Below, piece after piece: positions 31,479 to 40,191 of a stretch of DNA of 40,191 nucleotides. The notes under the pieces were generated by a model. The model was not told the origin of the DNA, searched no databases, and saw nothing but the letters and a program-made list of their open reading frames with translations. The first letter of the stretch is position 1. Each line of letters begins with the position of its first letter. The position numbers and the translations under genes were made by a program. Origin of the DNA: Elysia marginata (taxonomy: Eukaryota > Mollusca > Gastropoda > Plakobranchidae); contig BMAT01001805.1 of NCBI GenBank assembly GCA_019649035.1, positions 1 to 40,191 of the forward strand, read 5' to 3'.

Positions 31479-33026
31479 ATGGCAGGTGGTGGAACTGAGC
31501 GTGTCACTGAAGAGCCTGTGGACGGTTTCATTAAATAAAAAGGTACTTCAAGTAGTAATGAGACCTCAGAGGATGAAGAGATAGAACAAAATGGAACAGT
31601 TGATTCTGTTGACAAATCCAGTCTGCTCAAGAAGAAAAGAAAATCAAAAGACCTTGACACCGAAGTAGATGGAAACAAGCAATCTCATGATGGATCCCAA
31701 GACATTGAAGTGTCTGGCGAATTTGATGAGGACAAAGAATCTGAAGATATATGGGAAAGAGAACTTCCATGTAATCTTAGGGAGGCTCCTGAACATTCGA
31801 GTCCATTGCTAAAGGAAAAGATCAAGCTGTGTCAAAGAGGATTTTCGACAGAGTTGAGCAGCAGTAATGTACAACCAAAAAGGAATGAAAGTTCACAGAT
31901 TGCAAAATACAAACATGTATAGATCTCTAAAATGCTTGACATTCTTTGGAAGTCTTTGAGGGCGTAAAACACAGGGAACTAGCACCTTTAACTGATGGCA
32001 ATTATGGCAGCCTTGGGTTACAATCTATATACCAAGTAGGTGTGCATTAGTTTTAGATTCTTGAAATTATGCAAGTTCTTCTTTTGGACCACCCTGAAGT
32101 CCATGAACGGTTCTGTAGTGGACACCGTGATCATACGAAGTACGTACACACACAATGTAACAGATTTTGGGCTGGGCTTTCTCCCCATCTAGTCATAGAG
32201 CAGGTCCTAATGAGACGTGATGGTGACTTGACACGTAGCCGTGGTTTCGATGTGTCATCTGGTACCCAGTGGCTGCTATCAATGCCTTCTTGTTTTAAAA
32301 TTAACTGTGCTATGCAAGAATTTACCAACACAAAGCATGGCACACCTGAGAAACATTTGAAGAGCACAGAGTCATGATTATCCTGCCACAACAAAGATAC
32401 TGAGGCCATCCAACAGTCCCTGATTACCATAGAACCTTTTGGTATTAACAGATCTCTACGCAGCATTGCCGCAGGGATGACATTTGACGAGTCTGAGACT
32501 CCAGCAAATGCACAAGCGGTTGGAAACTAAAGTTTTGGAGGAATTGTTTGGACCTCTGTGTAGGATTATTCCTTCAAAATATAAGACCGGGTCACTACTA
32601 TGAACACGAAGCAAACAGGACAAGTTGATGGTGAATCAATTCCTGTTGATCACCAGCTGCCATTCCAGCGTCTGTCACAGCAGCACGAGGCATCTCTATA
32701 AGCAGCAATGATCTTGTAAAATTTGAGCCCAAAAATTACCAATCTGCACTATTTGACAGATATGGACATCTACGGGATCCTGAAAAAGCACCTCTTGCTG
32801 ATGCTGTAGCCTATGAAACGTAGCATATTGTTCTACCATGTCCCAAATACTTCAAGAAGTTAACGCTGTGTTGGAGCAGCAACTAGTGATAGATGGAGCT
32901 CCTCTTTTTGACCGATTAGCCTGGCTATGTGGCTCAACTTTTAAGGAAATCTGCTCAATGTACATTGGCTTTAGAGGCATCGATTGTTCAAATACACCAG
33001 GGATGTCATTGGAAGGAATATTATAG
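31479..33026 (+). pseudogene. uncharacterised multi-copy invertebrate gene family, broken
   Basis: An ATG at 31479 opens an acidic, serine-rich N-terminus with one stop near 31535, then runs open to 31922 (KKKRKSKDLDTE, SGEFDEDKESEDIWERELPC). After a break, 32060-32377 reads EIMQVLLLDHPEVHERFCSG then CNRFWAGLSPHLVIEQVLMR and WLLSMPSCFKINCAMQEFT. Next come EAIQQSLITIEPFGINRSLR, AAGMTFDESETPANAQAVGN, and at 32838-33026 EVNAVLEQQLVIDGAPLFDR with STFKEICSMYI. FWAGLS-DLVIEQVLMR and the VIDGA-LL-R...TF-EIC-MY pair recur, as I recall, in many unnamed proteins from cnidarian and molluscan genomes. I know no function. At least four frame breaks make this copy dead. Confidence 0.6.
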
Positions 33027-33259
33027 GAAGGCTAAAAAACTGTTTCTGTGAATGTGACTGAGATCGTATACCACTTCTCTATGGTTGCGCTCCAGATTTA
33101 TTTTATATGGGGAGTTATTGCATCGGCCCAACAATATTGTCATTCTGCTTTGAAAGTTGGAATTTTTTCACCTTTCAATTAAAAGAATACGCAACTTTAG
33201 AAGAACAGATGATTCACATGGGAAAACAACACATACATGTACTTGTGATTTTCGTGGTT

Positions 33260-34430
33260 TTTTTTTTATAAATTACAAGGAGAGGTACCTTTCAAATACT
33301 TTTCAAATATCTTACTTCATTATAACCTATTGAGACATTTGCATTGATATGCAACTTGCATATGTTTGTTGCTGCAACGTGCATATGTTTGGTGCAACAA
33401 AGTATTAATAATGGTATTTTGCTCCTAAATTTCAAGGAATGGAACAGTGTGATATATTTACGGCTAGTAAGCGTCTCCGTATGATATTAGTATTATGATT
33501 TGCAACTTGCATTTCTGGATAAATGCAATTAGAGTAGGTTCTGAGAACAGTTATTATATGATAAAAAGGTTTTGCGGTACAGCAGACTTTAGCGATGTTT
33601 CAAGATTACTCATATGAATACAATTTCATTACTCTGGAAGTATCAATTTTCACTGTGAAATCTCAAGACCTTTCCAACGATATGCAGCATGCATAGCTTT
33701 GATGAAAATATGGCTATAATGGTATTTTACTCTTGATTTCTAAGAAATGAAGTATTGTGACATCATTTACATGTAGTAGGATTTCGATTTCCATGTGCGA
33801 ACGCTGTTTTTCGAACTTACAAGGATAAGTACGTTTGAAATACTTTGCAAATATCATAATTCATTATGACTTTTTGAAACATTTGCATGGATATGCAACG
33901 TGCGAATGTTTGGTGCAAAAATTGCTAAGAATGGTATTTTACTCTTAAATTTCAAGGAATGGCACAGTGTGATATGTAATTACGGCTACATGTGGTAAGA
34001 TTCCGAATACCATCTCTGTATGATATTACCATTCTGCTTTGCCGGTTTTGTTTGTTACTGTTTTTTATGACACCATTAATGATATGCAACTAGAGTAGGG
34101 TGTGAGTACAGTTATTATGTGATGAAAAGGTTTGCGATAGCAGTTACTTTCGCGGTGTTTTCAATATTTCTCACATGAATACAATTCGATTACTTTGAAA
34201 GTATCATATTTCATTGTGAATTTTTAAGGCCTTTCCAACGATATGCAACATGCATTGGTTTGGTGCAAAAATGGCCATAATGGTATTTTACTCTTGAGTT
34301 TTAAGGAGTGGCCTATTGTGACGTCATTTACAGGTAGTAGGATATCGATTTCCGTGTCCTAACGTTGTTTTTCGAACTTATCTGACTTAATACTATTAAA
34401 ATCACTGAGAAAAAAATTATGTTGCAGTGA
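33260..34430 (+). repeat. right subterminal repeat, ~550-bp tandem units
   Basis: cctttccaacgatatgca at 33669 and 34230 are 561 bp apart. cattatRacctNttgaRacatttgcat-type sequence at 33319 and 33862 is 543 bp apart. Each unit holds two related halves with taatggtattttRctc, giving four half-units. The outermost is the inverted partner of the left repeat. Confidence 0.82.
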
Positions 34431-34464
34431 TTTCCCGTCAAAAATTAAATTGACTGGAGTATTT

Positions 34465-34650
34465 TTTTAATGGAAAATTAGCCTATCCATTTCAAATCAC
34501 ACTAAATTGAAGTAAGAGGGCATTTAGAATGGTCTGTGTCTCTGCAAATAATTATGTAATTATGCTTTTTCAATTCACGTGAAAAGCATGATGCATACAT
34601 CGAAGTTTTTTCCCTCCATTTTAAATCTATTTTTAGTATACGACAAAGAA
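34465..34650 (+). repeat. dispersed repeat X, body (copy 1)
   Basis: tggaaaattagcctatccat followed by ttcaaatcacactaaatt and gggcatttagaatggtctg matches 37215-37370 in the same orientation. Its upstream module is found on the far side of the inserted element at about 30690-30739. Confidence 0.78.
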
Positions 34651-34775
34651 CATTTAGGTAGACTCTAAAGCATTATGAAGTCGTGATTTAAATTTGACTG
34701 AAATGATTTACAAAAAGATAACCAGGGCCTTGTGGATTTTTCTACATCACATCCTCAGGTTTCTTAGAGAAATCT

Positions 34776-34930
34776 AGAACTAGATCTAGGTCTAGGATTA
34801 GTATGAACATTTGTGCTTGAAAATCATGATCTAGGTCTAGGATTATTAAATTAAAAGGATCATTTGTGCTTGAAAATCAATCTAGCAATGTATGTTGATC
34901 TAATCTGAATCTAGCTTCTCGGCTAGAAAT
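34776..34930 (+). repeat. CTAGATCT-rich dispersed repeat (copy 1)
   Basis: catttgtgcttgaaaatca occurs twice, each followed by ctaggtctaggat-like or ctagcaatgta sequence. The whole segment aligns with 38385-38575. Confidence 0.75.
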
Positions 34931-34966
34931 CTCCAATGTTGATTCCATTTTTTCTTTTTTTTTCAT

Positions 34967-35040
34967 CATATATTTTAATGGAAGGAAAGGTGATTTTTCA
35001 GCCACAAAATGCTATTTTTGTTTGTGTCCAGAGTTTTATA
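34967..35040 (+). repeat. partial copy of repeat X upstream module
   Basis: aatggaaggaaaggtgattt and cagccacaaaatgc resemble the modules at 30700 and 37140. The X body does not follow. Confidence 0.55.
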
Positions 35041-35139
35041 TCGTTGGCGAGGAACAACTAATGTTGTGCTATCATTAGAAAACCGCAAAGCTCTCTTTGC
35101 TTGGTATACTTCTAGCGCTTCTTGAATGTATGCTGGTCC

Positions 35140-36990
35140 ACGCCCATTTATACTTTTATGACTAATGAAAGCAACCTTTTAAATTCGCTCTTTAACTGTG
35201 AGTCAGTGTAAGCTATGAAATATTGGTTTAGCGTGATCTCTTTTCTTACAACGCTTTACGACGCGAGCAGCATTGTTTTGAACAACTTGAAACCTAGATA
35301 AACATTTAGAAGACAGACTGGCTAACAGAATGTTGCAATAATCTAGCTTTGAGAGCACTAAAGATGACGTAAGTGTCTTGGCCATATCAGTTGATAGGTA
35401 ATTACGAATCGATGCAATATTTCTTATTTGGTAGTACATATTCCTGCTTACGTGATTTATTTGTGGTGTCATGAAAAGTTCATCATCCATAATAACGCTA
35501 AGATTGTTCACCATCTTACTCAAACTAATTGTCAAAACCATTTACATTGATGCTATTTTCATCCAGATCTGAAATTATATTTTTGTGGCCGATTATCATA
35601 AGCTCTGTTTTTTTATCATTTATCTTAAGCATATTATATGACATCCATTTCTTGACTTATTTGATGTTTCTACTCGACTGAGACATTCTTTCACATTATG
35701 GTCATTACATTCAACATACAATTGGGTACCGTCTGCGTACATGTGGAAAAGCATATTATGTTTTACAAAAATATCTGACAAAGGCTGATATACATAGTAA
35801 AAAGAATCGGACCAAGGACTGACCCCTGAGGAACGCCAAACTTCAACAGGGTCCAGTCTGGTGTTTCGGAACCACATTTAACTGCTTAAAATCGATTTGA
35901 GAGATAGGAATCGAGCCAGCGCAGTGCCATAACGGAAATGCCATACATATCATGCAATCTTGAAAATAATATCTTATAGTCAATTGTGTCGAAGGCCGCG
36001 GACAGGTCAAGCAGAGCAAGGGGAAAGATATTTTTCTTATTTGCTATACGCAGTAGATCATTTGATACTTTAATCAAGGCTGTCCTTGCTGGGATTTGAC
36101 CTGTTTGCAGACTGAAATCCATTTTTATCTAAATGTGCAAAGAATTGTTGAGCCACAAGTTTTTCTAATACCTTCGACAGAAAAGGAAGGTTTGATACTG
36201 GTCTAAAATTTTTTGAATCGCTTTCATCAAGATTTGGCTTTTTCAACATAGGGTTTAAAAGGGCTTTCTTGAACTCTTCCAGAACGGCAGCACTCTGAAG
36301 GGACTGGTTAAATATAGACGTGATAAGGAAGAACACTAGGGTTTTTCACACATTTCTTGAGAAGATCGGTCGGGATAGGATCCAGATCACACGATTTGCT
36401 TGCAAAAGTTCCAAATGTCTTTTCAACTAATTTTTCTGTAATAATTGTAAAATGGTCCAGTTTTTATCCTTCAAAGTTAGGATCCGGAAGCGGTTTGTTT
36501 GTTTGTTGAAACTCGAGATCTCCTCGAATCTTTGTGTTTTTTGAATCAAAGAAAGTCGAAAATCTATTACAGAGTTCCTTATCGCCGTTTGGTTTGTTTT
36601 TGGTTTTACCCAAGATGATCTCTTAGACTGAAAAGCTTCTTGCACGTTTTTGTAGTACAAATTTAGCCAAATAAAATTTTTTCTTTGCATTCGTTACGAC
36701 ACTTTTCACTTTCTTCCGAGCAGCAATGAAAATTTCTCTATGAATCTGTAAACCGGACTTGGGCCATGCTCTCTCTGCCGAGCGCCGTTCTGGTTTGGCC
36801 GTCTGGATGTTGTCATCAAACCACGGTGAATAGCGACGGTGTGGAATTGTCCGTGTGGTAAGAGGTGTGTGTACATCAAGAGCTTTTTAAATAATGTTAT
36901 TAAAGTCCTGAATGTTAGAGCCGGCGCACTTTTGAAGACTGGTGCTAAGTGAAAGGTTGATGGCTTTTGTTTTGTCTTTTCTCTAGGGGT
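35140..36990 (-). pseudogene. non-LTR retrotransposon ORF2 remnant with reverse transcriptase (YADG)
   Basis: Read from 36990: ALDVHTPLTTRTIPHRRYSP then WFDDNIQTAKPERRSAERAW, the linker that precedes RT in CR1/L2-like elements. The RT follows with KNFRPVSNLPFLSKVLEKLV, LALLDLSAAFDTIDYKILF with the first catalytic aspartate intact, a damaged LKFGVPQGSVLGP block near 35840, and FHMYADGTQLYVE. The catalytic YADD is YADG (GGT codon at 35728-35730). SSLVLSKLDYCNILLASLSS and NNAARVVKRCKKRDHAKPIF close the thumb. Five or more frame changes occur. No apurinic endonuclease domain is present, so the copy is 5'-truncated, with its 3' end somewhere below 35140. Confidence 0.85.
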
Positions 36991-37134
36991 ATTTTGACGA
37001 GGTTATGTTTGTTGGCATCTGTAGCACAGTGATTATTGTTTATACCAGTCAGTGTGCTACCAGTCTGTTAATATCTCGAATCTGTCAATTTTCACTGTAC
37101 GAAGAACGGGTTACTCAGCTAGTAATAATAATCT

Positions 37135-37370
37135 TATTATAATGGAATGAGATGTGAACTTTCAGACAGAAAAGGCCTTTTTGTGTGTGTGTGTGGGGGG
37201 AGGGACAAAATTGGTAAAATTAGCCTATACATTTCAAATCACATTAAATGATGTAAAAGGGCATTTAGAGTGGTCTATGATCTCTGCAAACAATTATACT
37301 TTTTTAGTTCATGTGAAAACCGTAGTGTCTATCCAAGTTTTTTCTCCACTTTAAATCCATTTTCGGTTTC
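37135..37370 (+). repeat. dispersed repeat X, uninterrupted copy
   Basis: Contains the upstream module (aatggaatgagatgtgaact, ttcagacagaaaaggcc), a TG/G-rich simple stretch at 37176-37203, and the body (aaattagcctatacatttca). It serves as the empty-site comparison for the 30.74-34.46 kb insertion. Confidence 0.78.
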
Positions 37371-38384
37371 ACTAAAACGTCGAAATGCGTTCATGACATG
37401 ACGCGTTCGCTGGTGCTGATTAATTTTTTTTTATAAACGATGAAAGATTATAGTTCGAAACGTAAATTCGAACAATGATAGATTTTTTATGCTTTGCGCG
37501 TCATCGCTAATGTAAAATTTTGCGCTTATGCAGTTGGAAAAACAACAGACTTTTCAATGATTCTGACCTATTTCTACCCAGAAATAGTCACGTGACTATT
37601 GGGGTCAATTGACCGCCTTGTAACGGATTTTTTGGGGGTACTGTTCAGGTTGTTGTTTAGGGTCACTTTTGACAGCCTTGGTTAGACTAGATCTAGGTGA
37701 TTTAAATAAGGCACCAACCAAGTTTCCATCATTGGACTCGATCCAGGGTCATCTTTTCATAGTATTTTATTAAACCCCACTCCTCTTGATGCTTTTTAGG
37801 CCATAATTCCTTGTTTAGTCTTGCCTTGGGACTAGGATTAGGTGTATCGGTGTTGACTGGTTTTCGTACGTCATTCGGTAGATCTAGAACAGAATGACTG
37901 AAAAGTTGTCACTCAAATTTGTCATCCCAAAATAATTACTTCCAGTGTGGTTTATAGCCGTGAAAGGTATAATTGGTTTGAGTATTTCCTTAACATGCAA
38001 AAAGACTAGATCTAGAGATATGTATACGAGCCCGAATATAAAATCTTCAGCCTAGCCCCAAGAGGCAAGGAAATTCAAGTGACATTTTTTACATAGTATC
38101 TAACCCAAACAGCGCCCCCCAAAAATCCGTCATCACTATATCTACTAAGCAATAAAATGCTGCTACTTTTCTAGACCTATCGGCACTCGCGTAACATAAA
38201 AGTAAACATGGGATGGCGGGAATCCGGAACAGGTTATTGAATGGTAACCGCTCTGACCCCAAGACCAACGTGACATATTGGAGATATAGGTCAAAATCAT
38301 TTAAAGAAAATGTTCACCAATGTTCGTGTTCTAGATTTCGAATGAAGGCTTTAGGCTTGCTGACAATGATAAACTTAAACGTAA
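37371..38384. other. non-coding, no gene seen
   Basis: AT-rich sequence with scattered ctagatcta words. A 76-codon plus frame at 38213-38443 runs into the CTAGATCT repeat and shows no recognisable domain. Confidence 0.4.
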
Positions 38385-38575
38385 ATCTAGACCTAGGCCT
38401 TTTAAAATCTAGATCTAGGATTAGAAGGGTCCTTTGTGCTTGAAAATTCTAATCTAGGTCTAGAACTAGTTAAATTAGTCGGCTGACTTGTGCTTGAAAA
38501 CCATAGATCTAGATCTAGCAATATAATGTAGATCTAATTTAGATCTAGAATCTAGGCTAGAAATTTTCTATATTG
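38385..38575 (+). repeat. CTAGATCT-rich dispersed repeat (copy 2)
   Basis: Same layout as 34776-34930: ttgtgcttgaaaattcta and ttgtgcttgaaaaccata separated by about 70 bp, then tctagcaatataatgta and ggctagaaat. Confidence 0.75.
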
Positions 38576-38694
38576 ATTACTTTATTTCTTTCTTTTTGCT
38601 ATTTATATGTAGGCCTAAATCTATCTAGAAATGTAACTAGATGTGCACTCTAACTATGCCACACAAAGCAAGGCAACTATACGCTTTCTTCTGA

Positions 38695-39645
38695 GTGATG
38701 CCACTATTCAACACCAGAATAAACGGTGCAAAACAAGAAATTCCATTTGAGAGCAATATAGGCTTCCCCCAGGGAGATAGTCTTAGTCCCGTTTTGTTTT
38801 CAATATATTTAGAGTATGCCTTAAAAGAATCCAGAACCTTCTTACCACGACCGACTTCTGACCTGGAAAAAACTCTACCCACAGAAATTGTGTATGCCGA
38901 TGACGTCCATTTTGTTGGATTAAAGTTTGTTGATGTAGGAGAAATACTGAAAATATTACAGAAATACAATTTGCTGGTCAATGTAGAGAAGACAGAACAA
39001 ACAACATTGTCAAGATCAGGCACAGAATACAAGAACACAAAGAAAGCTGGAACACTCATAGGCAACGAAGAAGACATTGCAAGAAGAAAAAGACTCTCCA
39101 CTCCAGCACTAGCAAAGCTCCAAAATGTCTGGGTCAAAGGAGATAAGATCAAAAGAAAAACCAAGTTAAAACTTTACAGAACACTCGTAAAATCAGTTTT
39201 GACATACTACTGTGGCACTTGGGCTCTAACACAATCAGAAGAAGAAAAACTAAATGCAATTCACCGGCGGCAAATGAGAAAAATACTAAACATCCAATAC
39301 CCGGTAAAGATAAAAAATTCATCTCTATACAAAAAGTGCGATGAGCGCCCATATCCATGCTTGGAAGCAAATGGCGCCTGTTTGGACATAGCCTTCGAAG
39401 AACTTCTGAAATACCCGCTAATAAGTCGATGAACAGCTATTTCATATCACATGGAAGAAAATTTAGAGGCCGCCCTCTAACAACATTGCCAGTTGTTCTC
39501 AATAAAGACCTATCACGTTTGCTAGACAGCCAACTATATCTAACAAGTCTAGAAGATCTTGAACTTCTGAGGTCCATCGCCCTCAACAGAAAGAGCTGGA
39601 GAAAACTGGTGACGAGGATCCAAGAAGCTGCCGTAACAACATAGC
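38695..39645 (+). pseudogene. non-LTR retrotransposon reverse transcriptase, 5'-truncated
   Basis: The first frame (38698-39432) starts within the palm: NIGFPQGDSLSPVLFSIYLE, then TEIVYADDVHFVG with the catalytic YADD intact. LNAIHRRQMRKILNIQYPVK follows, then SSLYKKC. A shift near 39355-39375 leads to WRLFGHSLRRTSEIPANKSM and KFRGRPLTTLPVVLNKDLSR, ending LVTRIQEAAVTT before a stop near 39643. FGH-LR...IPAN-AM...RGRP is the common C-terminal block of several non-LTR clades. APE and REL endonuclease signatures are not visible, so the clade is unresolved. Compared with the other RT relics here it is long and little damaged. Tandem duplication of its tail and an ATT repeat follow directly. Confidence 0.85.
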
Positions 39646-39793
39646 CATTTTGTTCTCAATGAAGACCTGTCACGTTTGCTAGACAACAAACTACATCTTA
39701 CAAGTCTAGAAGGTCTTGAACACCTGAGGTCCATCGCCCTCAACAGTCAGAGCTGGAGAAATCTGGCGACGAGGATCCGAGGAGCTGCCGAGG
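39480..39793 (+). repeat. 157-bp tandem duplication of the retrotransposon tail
   Basis: gttctcaataaagacctatc at 39495 recurs as gttctcaatgaagacctgtc at 39652. Similarity continues through caagtctagaagRtcttgaa, ggtccatcgccctcaacag and gacgaggatcc. The stop codon of the ORF lies between the copies. Confidence 0.9.
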
Positions 39794-39837
39794 CGTCACA
39801 GTCGGACGACTGAGACACGGAAGGCCCTAAGTCAAGT

Positions 39838-39870
39838 ATATTATTACTATTATTATTATCATTATTATTA

Positions 39871-39912
<42 letters not shown>

Positions 39913-39925
39913 CATCATCATCATT
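39838..39925. repeat. (ATT)n microsatellite, likely retrotransposon 3' tail
   Basis: About 85 bp of ATT with a few ATC variants. It begins right after the retrotransposon 3' end (aaggccctaagtcaagtata), consistent with non-LTR elements that end in short tandem repeats instead of poly-A. Confidence 0.9.
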
Positions 39926-40191
39926 AGCATTGTTATTATTATAACAACATGCTTAACCACCTAAATCCAATTAGTATGGTGTGAGTTTAATGCCGAAATT
40001 TAAAAGCAATAAAATAGTAATTAGGAAACAAAAGGAAGGATTAAAGTGGCCCAACCAAAATAGACTTGGTGTAAAAATTAAAAAAAAGCCGTTAACACTT
40101 CACGGACGAAACTTATAAAGATTAAGAGGACCAGTCAAAACCTTGCTCATTACAGACTTTAAGCAGCAACACGTGAGTATGACGCGAACGT
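39926..40191. other. right-hand flank, no gene seen
   Basis: AT-rich sequence to the window edge. No coding, RNA or repeat signal was recognised. Confidence 0.4.

Larger units (their letters stand above)
30740..34463. mobile_element. DNA-transposon-like unit with long inverted subterminal repeats
   Basis: Two regions, about 30770-31330 and 33260-34430, are inverted copies of each other. One pair (30781-30995 against 34215-34435) is highly similar over more than 200 bp and includes ttcgaaaaacaacgttagga and taaaataccattatgg. Between them lies a broken plus-strand gene. Edges are inferred by comparison with an uninterrupted flanking repeat at 37.14-37.37 kb: left flank ends near agaaaaggcttttag, right flank resumes with aatggaaaattagcc. 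No superfamily-specific motif was seen. Confidence 0.65.

Noticed and set aside
38637..39164. A 175-codon minus-strand frame
   Set aside because: Exactly antisense to the YADD-bearing reverse transcriptase, which has recognisable motifs.

Overview
This is a repeat-dense eukaryotic (metazoan) nuclear window. It has spliced coding exons, AT-rich introns, microsatellites and nested transposon remains, and no bacterial-style operons. Frequent TCTAGATC-type repeats, Penelope-like retroelements carrying a GIY-YIG nuclease, a tRNA-derived SINE and CR1-like retroposons suggest a mollusc, probably a gastropod. That taxonomic placement is inference from repeat style and was not tested by any search. 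A 74-bp run of N (14799-14872) shows it is an assembly scaffold.

The one clear host gene is on the minus strand at 2309-5716: three 3' exons of a claudin/PMP22-superfamily calcium-channel gamma subunit (TARP) of the CACNG5/7-like kind. Splice sites and phases agree. Exons for the first membrane segment and the extracellular loop were not found. To its left is a nearly complete mariner element (336-1736) with TA target duplication and 26-bp inverted ends, broken by a 49-bp tandem duplication inside the catalytic region. To its right is a degenerate array in which GGACATAACGTTCACT-like motifs recur about every 180 bp (6306-7433).

From 7.8 to 12.1 kb, a decayed non-LTR reverse transcriptase runs into two Penelope-like elements lying tail to tail around a near-perfect palindrome at about 10.2 kb. 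The minus copy keeps a long RT frame and an intact GIY-YIG endonuclease frame. Both copies share the same amber stop between RT and endonuclease. From 12.1 to 17.7 kb there are microsatellites, short tandem duplications, the assembly gap and a 28-bp minisatellite rich in TGACGTC(A).

From 17.7 to 24.7 kb is a decayed Ty3/Gypsy element with two recognisable LTRs, gag zinc knuckle, protease DTGA, a deleted RT/RNase H and a good integrase core. It is interrupted by a THAP-domain P-element-like transposase and by a CR1-like RT fragment, both on the minus strand. From 25.3 to 29.3 kb, minus-strand relics include a BED/hAT-like transposase split by a tRNA-SINE, a THAP-like first exon, and an uncharacterised acidic protein with 30-residue repeats.

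From 30.7 to 34.5 kb is the best candidate for something undescribed: a DNA-transposon-like unit with long inverted subterminal repeats built of roughly 550-bp tandem modules, around a broken gene family I cannot name. Its flanks match the interior of another dispersed repeat found uninterrupted at 37.1-37.4 kb, which marks its ends. The window closes with two more non-LTR reverse transcriptases, one of them with YADD changed to YADG.
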